Origin: CBDCOD01 sp965219665
GTDB taxonomy: Bacteria > Pseudomonadota > Gammaproteobacteria > CAKMZV01
Assembly: GCA_965219665.1 (NCBI GenBank)
Contig: CBDCOD010000017.1
Location: 1-64,000 of the forward strand
Reading direction: 5' to 3'
DNA: 64,000 nt
The position numbers and the translations under genes are program-made. The notes below the pieces were generated by a model. The model was not told the origin of the DNA. It did not search any database and was given only the letters and a program-made list of their open reading frames with translations. This document shows, one piece after another, positions 1-11,232 of the stretch. Position 1 is the first letter of the stretch, and every line of letters starts with the position of its first letter.

Positions 1-202
1 GCAAAAACGCTTTTGGTGTTAAGACAATAACTGTCATGCTGCGAGACAATAAACTGTCATGCTGCGCGAAGTCGCAGCATCTGTACGACTGGTCGTTAGC
101 CTACGGGCTGTCGCGTGGGCTTGGTCGCAACCAGTGGTTCAAGCTCAAATGAGACGCGACCCAACGCTGTTGCACTACAACAAAATAATTGGCATAAAAA
201 AA
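1..202. other. Intergenic end of window with tandem and inverted repeats
   Basis: No credible gene is seen. A 22/23-nt sequence beginning agacaataa and ending catgctgcg is present twice head to tail (22-43 and 44-66, the second with one extra a). The second copy runs into an inverted repeat with arms atgctgcg (59-66) and cgcagcat (73-80) around a 6-nt loop. Similar ctgcg/cgcag hairpins recur in two other gaps (11764-11776 and 17542-17564), so this may be a dispersed intergenic element. Confidence 0.5.
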
Positions 203-230
203 AGCCGCAGTACCTAATGATACTGCGGCT
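203..230 (-). terminator. Rho-independent terminator of the 23S-5S unit
   Basis: Perfect 10-bp stem, agccgcagta (203-212) and tactgcggct (221-230), with an 8-nt loop. Read on the minus strand it is followed by seven U (complement of the a-run 196-202). It lies 15 nt past the 5S 3' end. A t-run on the other side means it could work in both directions. Confidence 0.88.
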
Positions 231-245
231 TTTTCGTTGTTAAAA

Positions 246-361
246 GCCTGGCAATGACCTACTCTCACATGGGAACTCCCACACTACCATCGGCGCTAAA
301 GCATTTCACTTCTGAGTTCGGAATGGGATCAGGTGGTTCTACTTTGCTATGGTCACCAGGC
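246..361 (-). rRNA. rrf: 5S ribosomal RNA
   Basis: About 116 nt. The two ends pair (gcctggc at 246-252 with ccaggc at 356-361, plus strand), and the interior shows the usual 5S blocks on the complement, including the loop region around 270-300. It follows the 23S gene on the same strand after a spacer of about 267 nt and is followed directly by the terminator. Ends are estimated to within a few bases. Confidence 0.95.
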
Positions 362-568
362 AAATCGGTTCACCCTGCCCTACTGCGCTTGTCTCTACTG
401 CGTATTCTTACACAGATAAGAATCAATCTTAAACGACTTGCTCATTCGGTTTGCCTCCTGAGGAACAAACCTTATAGTGCGTTTCCCTCTATCATTTTGT
501 CGGCTCGTAGAAACGCTGAACAAGCCCTTAAAAGGCTTGGGTTAGGAAATATGCCTATTTCCTCAATT

Positions 569-3628
<3,060 letters not shown>

Positions 3629-3630
3629 TT

Positions 3631-3642
3631 TGTTAAAGATCA
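3631..3642 (-). promoter_or_regulatory. boxA antitermination signal
   Basis: On the minus strand the sequence is TGATCTTTAACA, one mismatch to the enterobacterial rRNA boxA TGCTCTTTAACA bound by NusB/NusE. It sits in the leader between promoter and 23S, as in the 16S-23S spacer of linked operons. It supports a dedicated, antiterminated transcript for 23S-5S. Confidence 0.75.
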
Positions 3643-3692
3643 GCTCAGTTTAATCCGATTTTTTTAGTAGCGGTATTCTGAGCAGGGCGCGC

Positions 3693-3720
3693 ATTGTACC
3701 ACCGAATTACTAGTTGGCAA
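3693..3720 (-). promoter_or_regulatory. rRNA-type sigma-70 promoter for 23S-5S
   Basis: Minus-strand -35 TTGCCA (3715-3720), 16-bp spacer, -10 TACAAT (3693-3698), followed directly by a GC-rich discriminator (gcgcgccc). A 16-bp spacer and GC-rich discriminator are hallmarks of stringently controlled rRNA promoters. Predicted start near 3686, about 187 nt before 23S. Confidence 0.8.
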
Positions 3721-3841
3721 GACTTTATGGATAATTTTTATACATTTTTTTCATCACTGCACATCACACTTCTGACCTATTCTATTAGAGTGGCGCAAAA
3801 AGCCTCATTCCCTGCGCCGAACCTCTCTTCATAAAGTCTTT

Positions 3842-5116
3842 CTATACAATAATAATCGCCCTAAAGTCATTGACATTAGTCAGCGTAGGTCCCGTGATAA
3901 TCTGATCGTTTAATAGATGAAAAAAAGTATGACTGTCATTATTATCTAAATACTCCTGAGGGCATAACCCTTTTGCAGCAGCATTAGAGCATGTATCTGG
4001 ATGTATCCATGCACCTGCTGCCTCAGCAGCACCGTCAATACCATCTGTATCACAAGCAAGCGCATAGATAGTATCTTCCCCTTGTAGGGCAATTGCTAAT
4101 GCAAGCAAAAACTCTGCATTGCTACCACCGACACCATCACCTAATACGGTGACCGTTGTCTCCCCTCCGCTCAAAATAACACACGGTGGCGCCACAGGCT
4201 GCGCATGCCGCTTAATCTGTAAAGCAATAGCCGCCATAACTTTAGCCACCTCTTTGGACTCCCCCTCTATACTATTGCCCAAAATCAATGGCTGTAGCCC
4301 CAATTGTTTGGCCGTATCAGCCGCCGCTTGTAGGCTCATTTGGCTGCTGGCAATAACCCGCTCTGTAACATGATCAAAAAAATGCTCATGCATTTTAGGC
4401 GTTTCTAAAGCACCCTCTGCTAACGCACTAATAATATTATCTGGAACATAGATACCATAACGCTTAATAATATGTAAGGCATCAGCCGAAGTAGTTGAAT
4501 CTGCAACGACTGGTCCTGAAGCAATCGCCGCTGGATTATCATCTGGCACATCGGACATCATCAATGCCATCATTTTTGCAGGATAACCCTGTTGAGCAAG
4601 CTGCCCACCCTTAATTTGAGAAAGATGCTTGCGCACACAATTTATCTCAGTAATAGAAGCACCCGACTGTAACAACTGCTGATTTACTACCTGCTTATCT
4701 TGAAAAGTTAAACCGTTAACAGGCATAACCATCAATGCTGACCCACCTCCAGAAAACAAAAACAATAGCAAATCATTCTCCTCAGCAGAGGCAGCTAACT
4801 CCATCATACGCCGTGCTGCTATCAAACCTGCTTCATCAGGAATAGGGTGCGCTGCCTCCATGACCTCAATACGCTCACAAGCAACCGCATAACCATACTG
4901 CGTAACGACCGCACCTTCTAAATGCCCCTGCCATACTTTCTCTACTGCCTGAGCCATACGCGCTGAAGCCTTTCCCGCACCTATAACAATCGTTTTTCCA
5001 ATCGGAGCAGAAGGCAACAATCGTGGAATAATCGCATCAACGTCAATAGCCGCTAAAGCACTATTAAACAGTTGGAGCAGCGTGTGCTTATAGTGCATCT
5101 TATCATTGTGATGCAT
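3842..5116 (-). CDS. gckA: Glycerate 2-kinase (MOFRL family)
   Basis: 424 residues, the usual length for the DUF4147 plus MOFRL glycerate kinases (GckA/TtuD), which phosphorylate D-glycerate with ATP to 2-phosphoglycerate in the cytoplasm. Visible family motifs are the Gly/Ser-rich FLFSGGGSAL block near residue 120, SDVPDDNPAAIASGPVV near 190, SGGETTVTVLG near 315 and the C-terminal MOFRL segment CDTDGIDGAAEAAGAW. It starts 8 nt after the stop of the dehydrogenase gene, so the pair form an operon turning hydroxypyruvate (or tartronate semialdehyde) into a glycolytic intermediate. Start choice between residue 1 and Met7 is open, as neither has a strong ribosome binding site. Confidence 0.93.
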   Translation of the reverse strand: MHHNDKMHYKHTLLQLFNSALAAIDVDAIIPRLLPSAPIGKTIVIGAGKASARMAQAVEKVWQGHLEGAVVTQYGYAVACERIEVMEAAHPIPDEAGLIAARRMMELAASAEENDLLLFLFSGGGSALMVMPVNGLTFQDKQVVNQQLLQSGASITEINCVRKHLSQIKGGQLAQQGYPAKMMALMMSDVPDDNPAAIASGPVVADSTTSADALHIIKRYGIYVPDNIISALAEGALETPKMHEHFFDHVTERVIASSQMSLQAAADTAKQLGLQPLILGNSIEGESKEVAKVMAAIALQIKRHAQPVAPPCVILSGGETTVTVLGDGVGGSNAEFLLALAIALQGEDTIYALACDTDGIDGAAEAAGAWIHPDTCSNAAAKGLCPQEYLDNNDSHTFFHLLNDQIITGPTLTNVNDFRAIIIV

Positions 5117-5124
5117 ACTAAATA

Positions 5125-6085
5125 CTACGTAACGATATTAGCAGGATTCCCTGCCAAAAAACTATCAATATGCCCTACAGTCTGATCCCACAAAGCCTGC
5201 ATTGCCTCTGTTGACGCCCATGCAACATGCGGGGTAATAATCACATTACTTCTATCTGCTACTGCAAGCAGCGGATTATCTACGGGCGGTGGTTCTGCTG
5301 TCAGCACATCAAAGCCTAATCCTGCAATCTGTCCGCTATTCAAAGCATCAACAGCTGCTGTCTCGTTCACCAAGCCGCCACGTGCCGTATTGATTAATAG
5401 CGGCTGCTGCTGCATCAATGCAAACTCTTGATACGAAATCAAATCACGCGTCGCCTCCAACAAAGGCAAATGCAAGCTAATCACATCGCTGGTAGATAAC
5501 ACCTCGTCAAAAGGCATATATCCTTGATCTGGATCAGTTACTCCCTTACGCCCAGCAAAGCGAACCTGCATCCCAAATGCTTTTGCCCTCGCAGCAACCG
5601 CCTGACCCAGCACGCCCCTTCCAACAATCCCCATCGTTGTGCCATGTAAATCTTTAATCCGATGAGAAAACAAACAAAACTGCCGCGACTTTGACCAGGC
5701 ACCATCAATTACATCTTGCCGATAATTGACCACATTGCGCTGCAGCGCAAAAAGAAGCGCAAAAACATGCTCTGGCAACGTGTGCACCGCATAGCCTCGC
5801 ACATTGGACACCACCACCCCACGCTGCGCACAAGCGGCGACATCCACCGCATCATAACCCGTAGCAGCCACTGAAACCATCCTTAATTGAGGCAACTGCG
5901 CCACAATATCCGCGCTCAACGGCACCTTATTCGTGATAATAACATCCGCCTCCGCAGCCCGCGCAACCACCTGATCTGGCGCTGTATTCGCATACACCAC
6001 CCACTCATGCGCTACCTCTGGCTAGCCTAAGCCTAACGCTCGGCCCTATAGTATCACTATCTAAAAATACAATTTTTGGCTGCAT
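5125..6085 (-). pseudogene. hprA: D-2-hydroxyacid dehydrogenase (glycerate dehydrogenase/hydroxypyruvate reductase type), frameshifted
   Basis: The true start is the ATG at 6085, preceded by a strong ribosome binding site (gggaggtg, 4 nt before it). It encodes MQPKIVFLDSDTIGPS, the expected N-terminus, but this frame stops at 6005 after 26 residues. The rest (from about 6007, HEWVVYANTAP) continues in the next frame to 5125 with all family motifs. These are GIVGRGVLG dinucleotide fold, NTARGGLVN with the substrate Arg, FDVLTAEPP with the Glu and ITPHVAW with the catalytic His. A +1 shift near 6006-6030 is needed for a full-length protein of about 319 residues. An internal GTG at 6000 would give a protein lacking about 28 N-terminal residues. 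Sequencing error, decay and recoding cannot be separated here. It precedes glycerate kinase by 8 nt, which supports a glycerate dehydrogenase role. Confidence 0.85.
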
Positions 6086-6225
6086 CGCACCTCCCAACAT
6101 ACAATCAACTCTACCCACCAATGGCTTTATTCTACACATATCGCCCGTTCGCAGTAGCAAAACCCACTGAAAGCAACATCTATATAGCTGGAAATGGATA
6201 GCGGGTAAATGCAATACCTGCTATG

Positions 6226-6522
6226 CTATTTTTTCAGTTTATTCAACCACCCATCCAACATGTCCACCAGCGTGTTCACCTCTGCTTTAGAAACTTGCTG
6301 GTTGTACGGGCTGCTAACAATCGTATCTATCAATGTGCTGACTGTTTTTTGTTTAACCAAGTCAGACTCAACCGAACTGCTAACCTGAGCAAATGACTGA
6401 GAAGTGGCTTTAGGTCGTTTTAGATTAGGTACGCGCAGGCGTGACTTGAGCAAGGCGGCTCTGCGGCAATTAATAGAATATACTGCTGGCGTGGGCGTCT
6501 GTTTGAGTGAGTAGGATGCCAT
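6226..6522 (-). CDS. Small hypothetical protein, last gene of the bufferin operon
   Basis: 98 residues, basic N-terminal half and a predicted helical C-terminal half (residues about 55-98) ending in Lys-rich NKLKK. No signal peptide, membrane segment or recognised domain. Its start lies 53 nt inside the 3' end of the preceding membrane-protein gene in a different frame, and there is no clear ribosome binding site, so translation would be coupled. The overlap fits the style of the whole operon, which is the main reason to believe it is real. Function unknown. Confidence 0.5.
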   Translation of the reverse strand: MASYSLKQTPTPAVYSINCRRAALLKSRLRVPNLKRPKATSQSFAQVSSSVESDLVKQKTVSTLIDTIVSSPYNQQVSKAEVNTLVDMLDGWLNKLKK

Positions 6523-7075
6523 TATGCACCCATATTTTTACATACGCGCCATGCTTGGTGGGTATCGTCTGCGCTTGGTTGAGTGCAATACGTTCCAAAC
6601 TGGTGTTGTGGTAGCGTACTTGATAAAAGGTTTCAATTACCCCAGTCTGCTTATTACGAATGCGCACTTGCGCCCCTTTTTCGCCATTTAAGGAGCAGTA
6701 GCGTCCGCCAAGCACTTCCCATTGTCCCATATCAAGTACCTGACTCATAGGCAACAACTTGAATGGTAATTTACTGAAGAAGGTTTGTAGATTCTCATCA
6801 TTTGCCGACTGAATTTCTAACGCTTTTGCCTTAATATGATTGCTCACCGTCTCCGATGCTAATGAATACACGCTCACTGGCTGCACTATATTAAATGTAC
6901 TGACGAACAGCCACGCAGACAGCATCAACAAGATAGATGCGGCTGCTCCAATAAATAGCGGCTTTCGTGAAGCAAAAAAACTTCTCTTCTGTTTGCTTTG
7001 CAGTAATACCAACTGCGCATCACTCAACTGCCTATCACTATAACGCTCCCTAATCAGATCACCTAATTTATTCAT
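6470..7075 (-). CDS. Membrane protein, probable anti-sigma factor
   Basis: 201 residues with a short cytoplasmic N-terminus (1-38, with basic KQKR before the membrane), one transmembrane segment (about 40-62) and a periplasmic domain of about 140 residues with a single Cys (GGRYCSLNG). That is the layout of a one-pass anti-sigma factor. Its start overlaps the stop of the ECF sigma gene by 4 nt (ATGA type), as is typical for sigma/anti-sigma pairs. No zinc-binding HxxxCxxC motif is present, so it is not of the ZAS class. I infer that it holds the sigma factor inactive until a periplasmic signal, probably metal stress, is sensed. The family assignment rests on context and topology. Confidence 0.7.
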   Translation of the reverse strand: MNKLGDLIRERYSDRQLSDAQLVLLQSKQKRSFFASRKPLFIGAAASILLMLSAWLFVSTFNIVQPVSVYSLASETVSNHIKAKALEIQSANDENLQTFFSKLPFKLLPMSQVLDMGQWEVLGGRYCSLNGEKGAQVRIRNKQTGVIETFYQVRYHNTSLERIALNQAQTIPTKHGAYVKIWVHNGILLTQTDAHASSIFY

Positions 7076-7593
7076 TTCAAATACCTACTCAATTCATCTG
7101 ATCGAATCGCTATCATTTTCTTTCTCAAACGTGCCACTCGAGAAAGCAGTGTCCCTTTAGCGATTTGTAACTCCTCAGCAATTTGCTCATAGGACATTGC
7201 ATCAATTGCCAACATACTCAAAATCCCTTTATCCAACAACTCTAATTGATCCCACCAATACTCCAACTCATCACTTACCACCAACTCATCTAAAAAATTT
7301 TGCTCACATTCCACCAATGCTAAGGTCTCATCATCAACCAGTATAGGCTGCACCTTACGAAAGGTGTCGATTGCTCTATGCCGAATGACCGTCCTAATAT
7401 AACTCATGCGACACGCACTGTTTCGTGGCGGCTTGCGAACACAAATTTCTAAAGCTGTTTGCAATAAATCAAAAGCATCAATCTCCTGCTTGCTATAGTG
7501 TAAACAATAGCGATACAGGGTATGCAATTCACGCTCGCTATACACTAATACGCCTTGCTCTTTAAACCCATTAACCAACGCTTGCTTAACCAT
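7072..7593 (-). CDS. ECF-type RNA polymerase sigma factor
   Basis: 173 residues. Region 2 spans roughly residues 20-85 (LYRYCLHY to HRAIDTFRK, with the helix that contacts core polymerase and the -10). Region 4 spans about 118-165, a helix-turn-helix: MSYEQIAEELQIAKGTLLSRVARLRKKM. There is no region 1.1 or 3, as expected for ECF factors. It overlaps the end of bufC by 49 nt and the anti-sigma start by 4 nt. Co-transcription with bufABC suggests autoregulation: the sigma factor switches on its own operon, as described for the SigF-controlled bufferin operon of Caulobacter. Exact ECF subgroup not assigned. Confidence 0.88.
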   Translation of the reverse strand: MVKQALVNGFKEQGVLVYSERELHTLYRYCLHYSKQEIDAFDLLQTALEICVRKPPRNSACRMSYIRTVIRHRAIDTFRKVQPILVDDETLALVECEQNFLDELVVSDELEYWWDQLELLDKGILSMLAIDAMSYEQIAEELQIAKGTLLSRVARLRKKMIAIRSDELSRYLK

Positions 7594-8327
7594 GCTTGCA
7601 AATACTCAAGCGACACAATACCATCACGCAGCAGTTGCTCTAGACTATGCGCGTAACTACGTGCCTGTACAGTGCGTAATATTTTTGCCTCTACGGCATC
7701 CATATTATCAATACACGCATTAAAACCTTGTGTGTAAACCACCATCCAACCACGCCTTAACGTTTGGTCTATTTGAGCATACGGATGATGCTGCTCCAAT
7801 AATTGGGCATGATGTGCTGAATGGATATAGCACACAGTCAAGCTGGGCATGAAATCCAAAAATAAAGCATCTAATGGCTGCGACTCAATTAAACTCTGCC
7901 AGTGTTCAGCGGAAACGGGTGCTGGTTGCTGCGCGTAATAGTTCAACTCCAATGCTTGCTCACAGTGCGCCAAGGAGCGTAACCCATGTATTTTTGACTC
8001 AGGGTACTGTACAAACAACTGCAAAAACCGCTCACCATATTGTGCTAAGTCAATATGCACCGAATCGGTGTGTAAAAAATAGTAGCGCGCCATACCAACT
8101 AAGGTGTCACCGAGTAGTTGCTGTAGGCAGGGGAAACGTCCTAAAAGAGCATCTATATGCGCATTTTGAACGGTTTGTTGATAAATACGATGTCGCGCAT
8201 TCTCTCGTGAGGGCGCGTCTAAAGCTTGAACGATATTATCTGTTGACGCCTGTTGACGCCAAATCATATTGATAAAATCGCTCTGTAACTGTTTAAGCGA
8301 CTTTGGAGGTGATAATTTCTCTCGCAT
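7545..8327 (-). CDS. bufC: BufC-like partner protein of the bufferin-modifying enzyme (DUF2063)
   Basis: About 260 residues starting at MREKLSPPKSLKQLQ. A longer start at 8369 is possible, but the ATG at 8327 has gagg 9 nt upstream and fits the family. The N-terminal DUF2063 helical domain (about 1-90) contains the LQSDFINMIW and ARHRIYQQTVQNAHIDALLGRFPCLQQLLG blocks typical of the family. The C-terminal half is a second alpha/beta domain. In bufferin and related systems this protein pairs with the DUF692 enzyme and is thought to recognise or present the precursor peptide. It overlaps bufB by about 35 nt and the sigma gene by 49 nt. Confidence 0.85.
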   Translation of the reverse strand: MREKLSPPKSLKQLQSDFINMIWRQQASTDNIVQALDAPSRENARHRIYQQTVQNAHIDALLGRFPCLQQLLGDTLVGMARYYFLHTDSVHIDLAQYGERFLQLFVQYPESKIHGLRSLAHCEQALELNYYAQQPAPVSAEHWQSLIESQPLDALFLDFMPSLTVCYIHSAHHAQLLEQHHPYAQIDQTLRRGWMVVYTQGFNACIDNMDAVEAKILRTVQARSYAHSLEQLLRDGIVSLEYLQAWLSKRWLMGLKSKAY

Positions 8328-9120
8328 GGTCTGCCTCATCCAGAATAACTGATAGCGGTGGAATGTCATTATCCCATTCGATCAGCGTAGGAATTGACCC
8401 CGCCTGCTGTATGAATTGTCCATATAGTGACCACACCTGAGGATGTACGGGATTATTATGCGCGTCAATAACATAATCGCCACAATCTTCAAAGCCTGCC
8501 AAATGAATTTCAGCTACCCGAGAGGCATCAATATCGCGTAAATATTGGTCAAAATCGGTTCCATTATTGCGATATGCCACATAGATGTTATTGATATCAA
8601 AAAGAATCTTACAATCTGCCTCTTGAGCAACCATAGAAACAAACTCGCCTTCACGCAAAGTAGAGTCTTTGAAATTCAAATACGTGGATACATTTTCTAT
8701 AGCAAAGGGCACTTCCAAATAGTCTTGAACCAATCGGATGCGCTGTGCAACATACTGCGCTGTTTCTTCTGTGTAGGGCAAGGGCAATAAGTCATGTGAT
8801 TGGAGACCATGTACTGCGCACCAGCACAGATGATCAGACATAAGCCACGGATTAGTAGCGCGCGCCAATGTTTTAAGTGCCTTCAAGTAATCTGCATTCA
8901 AGGGGTCAGCACTGCCTATGGATAAGCCAACCGAATGCAATGATACGGGATACAACTCGGCAATAGCCTCTGCTTCCTTGAAACTTCTAGTATTCTCCTG
9001 TAGATGATTATCTGCCAATAATTCCATCCAAGCAAGTGGCGGCTGCTCCTCCACAATTTGCCGAAAATGGTTGGAGCGCATGCCAATACCAATCTGCGCT
9101 ATTTCTGGATTACTAAACAT
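8293..9120 (-). CDS. bufB: BufB, DUF692 multinuclear non-heme iron oxidative enzyme
   Basis: About 275 residues with a TIM-barrel-type fold. Family metal ligands are visible in order: SLHSVGLS (His about 62), MSDHLCW (Asp-His about 96-97), AIENVSTY (Glu, Asn), LFDINNIYV (Asp, Asn), EIHLAGF (Glu, His), DAHNNPVH and LIEWDNDIP. Enzymes of this family (MNIO) oxidatively modify Cys residues of precursor peptides; in bufferins they form thiooxazole rings. I start it at the ATG at 9120 (MFSNPEIAQIGIGMRSNHF). The alternative at 9183 would place the start region across the 30-nt palindrome and add residues not seen in the family. No strong ribosome binding site precedes either. Confidence 0.93.
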   Translation of the reverse strand: MFSNPEIAQIGIGMRSNHFRQIVEEQPPLAWMELLADNHLQENTRSFKEAEAIAELYPVSLHSVGLSIGSADPLNADYLKALKTLARATNPWLMSDHLCWCAVHGLQSHDLLPLPYTEETAQYVAQRIRLVQDYLEVPFAIENVSTYLNFKDSTLREGEFVSMVAQEADCKILFDINNIYVAYRNNGTDFDQYLRDIDASRVAEIHLAGFEDCGDYVIDAHNNPVHPQVWSLYGQFIQQAGSIPTLIEWDNDIPPLSVILDEADHAREIITSKVA

Positions 9121-9150
9121 GCTATATGCATTAAAGGCTATATAAGAATA

Positions 9151-9180
9151 ACCTACTGCATGCGTACGCATGCAGTAGGT
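9151..9180 (-). promoter_or_regulatory. Perfect 30-nt palindrome between bufA and bufB
   Basis: The two 15-nt halves, acctactgcatgcgt and acgcatgcagtaggt, are exact reverse complements, giving a hairpin of about 13 bp with a 4-nt loop in the transcript. It starts 18 nt after the bufA stop and ends 31 nt before the bufB start. There is no U-run, so it is not a standard terminator. It could protect the 3' end of bufA mRNA or partly attenuate readthrough, raising precursor over enzyme. It could equally be a protein-binding site. Confidence 0.75.
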
Positions 9181-9197
9181 CAAGCGTGAAGTATAAA

Positions 9198-9485
9198 TTA
9201 CTTCGCAGGCTTAGTTGCAGCGACTATACCGCCCGTGAGCTTAGCACAAGTTCCCTTTGGAACATATACCCACTCATTGTCGCTGTTGTTGCTCGTTGCC
9301 TGCCCGGCACAGCCATGCTTTTTATTCAAAGCACCGCAATCATTCTTGCCTGCTTTAGATACGCCAGCACACTTCTCCCAAAATTTAGGTGTGTCAGGCA
9401 CTGCTGCCTGTGCATTCATAGCAATTGAACCGACTGCCAATACACCAGCCAAAATTGAGGATTTACATAATGTTGATTTATCCAT
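9198..9485 (-). CDS. bufA: Bufferin precursor peptide (BufA, DUF2282 type)
   Basis: 95 residues: signal peptide of about 27 (hydrophobic SSILAGVLAVGSIAMNAQA), then a small Cys-containing core. Four core Cys sit at about 39, 50, 59 and 80 in the contexts WEKCAGVSKAGKNDCGAL, HGCAGQA and WVYVPKGTCAKL, which is the bufferin-1 pattern. In characterised members the two central Cys are converted to thiooxazoles by BufB/BufC and the periplasmic product chelates copper. A clear ribosome binding site (ggag, 6 nt before the ATG) precedes it. First gene of the operon. Upstream I see an agtaca-N7-tgtact dyad (9552-9570), a possible operator. Confidence 0.93.
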   Translation of the reverse strand: MDKSTLCKSSILAGVLAVGSIAMNAQAAVPDTPKFWEKCAGVSKAGKNDCGALNKKHGCAGQATSNNSDNEWVYVPKGTCAKLTGGIVAATKPAK

Positions 9486-9772
9486 GATATTCTCCGTAAT
9501 TTACGTCATATAAAAAGCTTGCAGCCTACACAATGGTTGCAAAGCACTTACAGTACAAATAAAGTGTACTACTTATATAGACGTTACGTAATCCGATTTC
9601 ATTGCAAAAAAAGTGTAATAACTCATGCTATGGAGCGTTTTTTTTCTGTTATTATCGCTCTTATCACAGCAATGCAAGCCCAACGTAGTTGGTTTGCAGG
9701 TTTCAAAATCGAAGTATCTGCCTATTTTCTGTGCCTCAAGCCCACCACAGCATACAGTATTATGACATTAAT
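9486..9772. other. Gap upstream of bufA
   Basis: Expected to hold the bufA promoter on the minus strand. A TATATAAG stretch and a cgtaacg element (around 9570-9590) are candidates, but I could not match a known ECF consensus with confidence. An inverted repeat agtaca (9552-9557) / tgtact (9565-9570) lies 67 nt before the bufA start. No terminator for the lipoprotein gene is evident. Confidence 0.4.
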
Positions 9773-11107
9773 TCACTCTCGCTCAACTTCAAAAGCGGTT
9801 AGTATACTATTGCCTGGATTATATCTCCCTTCTACCTCAATTCTATCACCTACAGATATTTGTAAAGAACTTGAAAATCCTTCCAAGCGTGCTGACGTGA
9901 CATCTACATTGATGAAAGCAGCAGTTGTACCATACTCAGTTGAAATGACCCTTACAATTAAAGTATTTTGATTTACGCGTTCAGAGACTATCCCATAAAC
10001 CTCCGTATAATCCTGTCCACTCTCGCCATCGAAACTGCCTTCATATTCGACTTCATAGGCTCGTAGTACGTTGGTAGCTGAATCATAGGCGCCCTCAACT
10101 TCTAATATAGCACCTATAGGTAAATCTATCACACTGGATAAACCCTCTAAACGTGACGCTGTGGCATCTACTGTGATAGTAGTAGTTGCAATATTTCCAT
10201 ACTCAGTTGAACGAACTGATAGTGAAAATATCCTTGATGCAGTGCTTACGGTAACTGAACCATATACTTCAAGATATTGCTCCCCAGCTCTGGTAACACC
10301 ATCACGATCGTCATCGTCATCATGGAATCCGTCTTGATCAATATCACCATCACGATATCCATCTTGATCTAGATCATCATCAAAGTATCCATCTCCGTCA
10401 CGGTCATCATCAATATATCCATCCTGATTACGGTCATGGGCCAACATAAAGTCTCTATTGCCCTCTCTACTATTTTGGGGGTTTGCATCTACTGGGTCAG
10501 CCAGCCCATCTGCATCTGAGTCATAAATTCCGCGCTGATAATCGCTATCAATGCTATTATGTATTCCATCATAATCACTATCAGATGTCGGCGTACTATC
10601 CACTGTAATGACTGTAAGCGCAGCACTATACATTCTATGAATACTGTCTGCTACCCCATCGTCATTACCATCTATGCCCTGCTGCTTTGCCTGTTGGCGG
10701 TTTGCTGCTAACGCAGTTAAATCTCCTAAATCTACTGAGGTTGACCCCGGTGCCGTAAAAACAGTATGAACATTGGTAGTCTGATCGTTATATATTTGAA
10801 CAGCGTGCTTTATACTGTTCGTGCTGGACTGTTCATTACGTGTAAGTGCCAAATAATAGTTAATCCCCGGGTCTAATATAAGCACAAATGTGCTTTGACC
10901 GTCTCGCGTTTGGAGCGATGTAGTGGAATAATAACTACCATTAGTTCCAAACGCCTCAACAAGTGCATCCGATACGCTCCCTTGTATTTGGAATGTGCTA
11001 CGACCAGCTGCCGAGTCTATATTAGAACTAGATCGTGCGCTTTCCTGTCCACAGCCAAGTAAGGCTGCAAAGGCTAGACCTGATATAAAAAATTTTAAAT
11101 GTTGCAT
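9773..11107 (-). CDS. Lipoprotein with Asp-rich Ca-binding-type repeats and two DUF5666-like domains
   Basis: 444 residues. The N-terminal lipoprotein signal has lipobox LLGC, with Cys19 the predicted lipidated residue. Residues about 35-150 form an unrecognised domain. Residues about 148-275 hold a run of Asp-rich repeats (DSDADGLADP, DRDGDGYFDDDLDQDGYRDG and similar) of the thrombospondin type 3/EF-hand-loop kind, expected to bind calcium. Residues about 280-360 and 368-444 are two homologous copies of a beta-rich domain with YGxxxTTxIxVDxTxxRLEGxSS, like DUF5666. The ribosome binding site is gaggag, 9 nt before the ATG. The Asp-rich repeats resemble those near the C-terminus of the giant surface protein in this window. 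Exact role unknown; probably envelope-anchored, on the outer or inner membrane. Confidence 0.8.
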   Translation of the reverse strand: MQHLKFFISGLAFAALLGCGQESARSSSNIDSAAGRSTFQIQGSVSDALVEAFGTNGSYYSTTSLQTRDGQSTFVLILDPGINYYLALTRNEQSSTNSIKHAVQIYNDQTTNVHTVFTAPGSTSVDLGDLTALAANRQQAKQQGIDGNDDGVADSIHRMYSAALTVITVDSTPTSDSDYDGIHNSIDSDYQRGIYDSDADGLADPVDANPQNSREGNRDFMLAHDRNQDGYIDDDRDGDGYFDDDLDQDGYRDGDIDQDGFHDDDDDRDGVTRAGEQYLEVYGSVTVSTASRIFSLSVRSTEYGNIATTTITVDATASRLEGLSSVIDLPIGAILEVEGAYDSATNVLRAYEVEYEGSFDGESGQDYTEVYGIVSERVNQNTLIVRVISTEYGTTAAFINVDVTSARLEGFSSSLQISVGDRIEVEGRYNPGNSILTAFEVERE

Positions 11108-11232
11108 TATGAAGTCTCCTCATTGAATTTACTGACCACCACCTATAGATGGGCATAATGGCAGAATTATAAGGAGGGCTGCCAGCAGATGATATAGGGC
11201 AGACAATCAAATTGAGTTTTAGGAGGTTTCTA

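Noticed and set aside
11028..11210. Short minus-strand open frame upstream of the lipoprotein
   Set aside because: It overlaps the lipoprotein start and its ribosome binding site in another frame and has no protein-like features.
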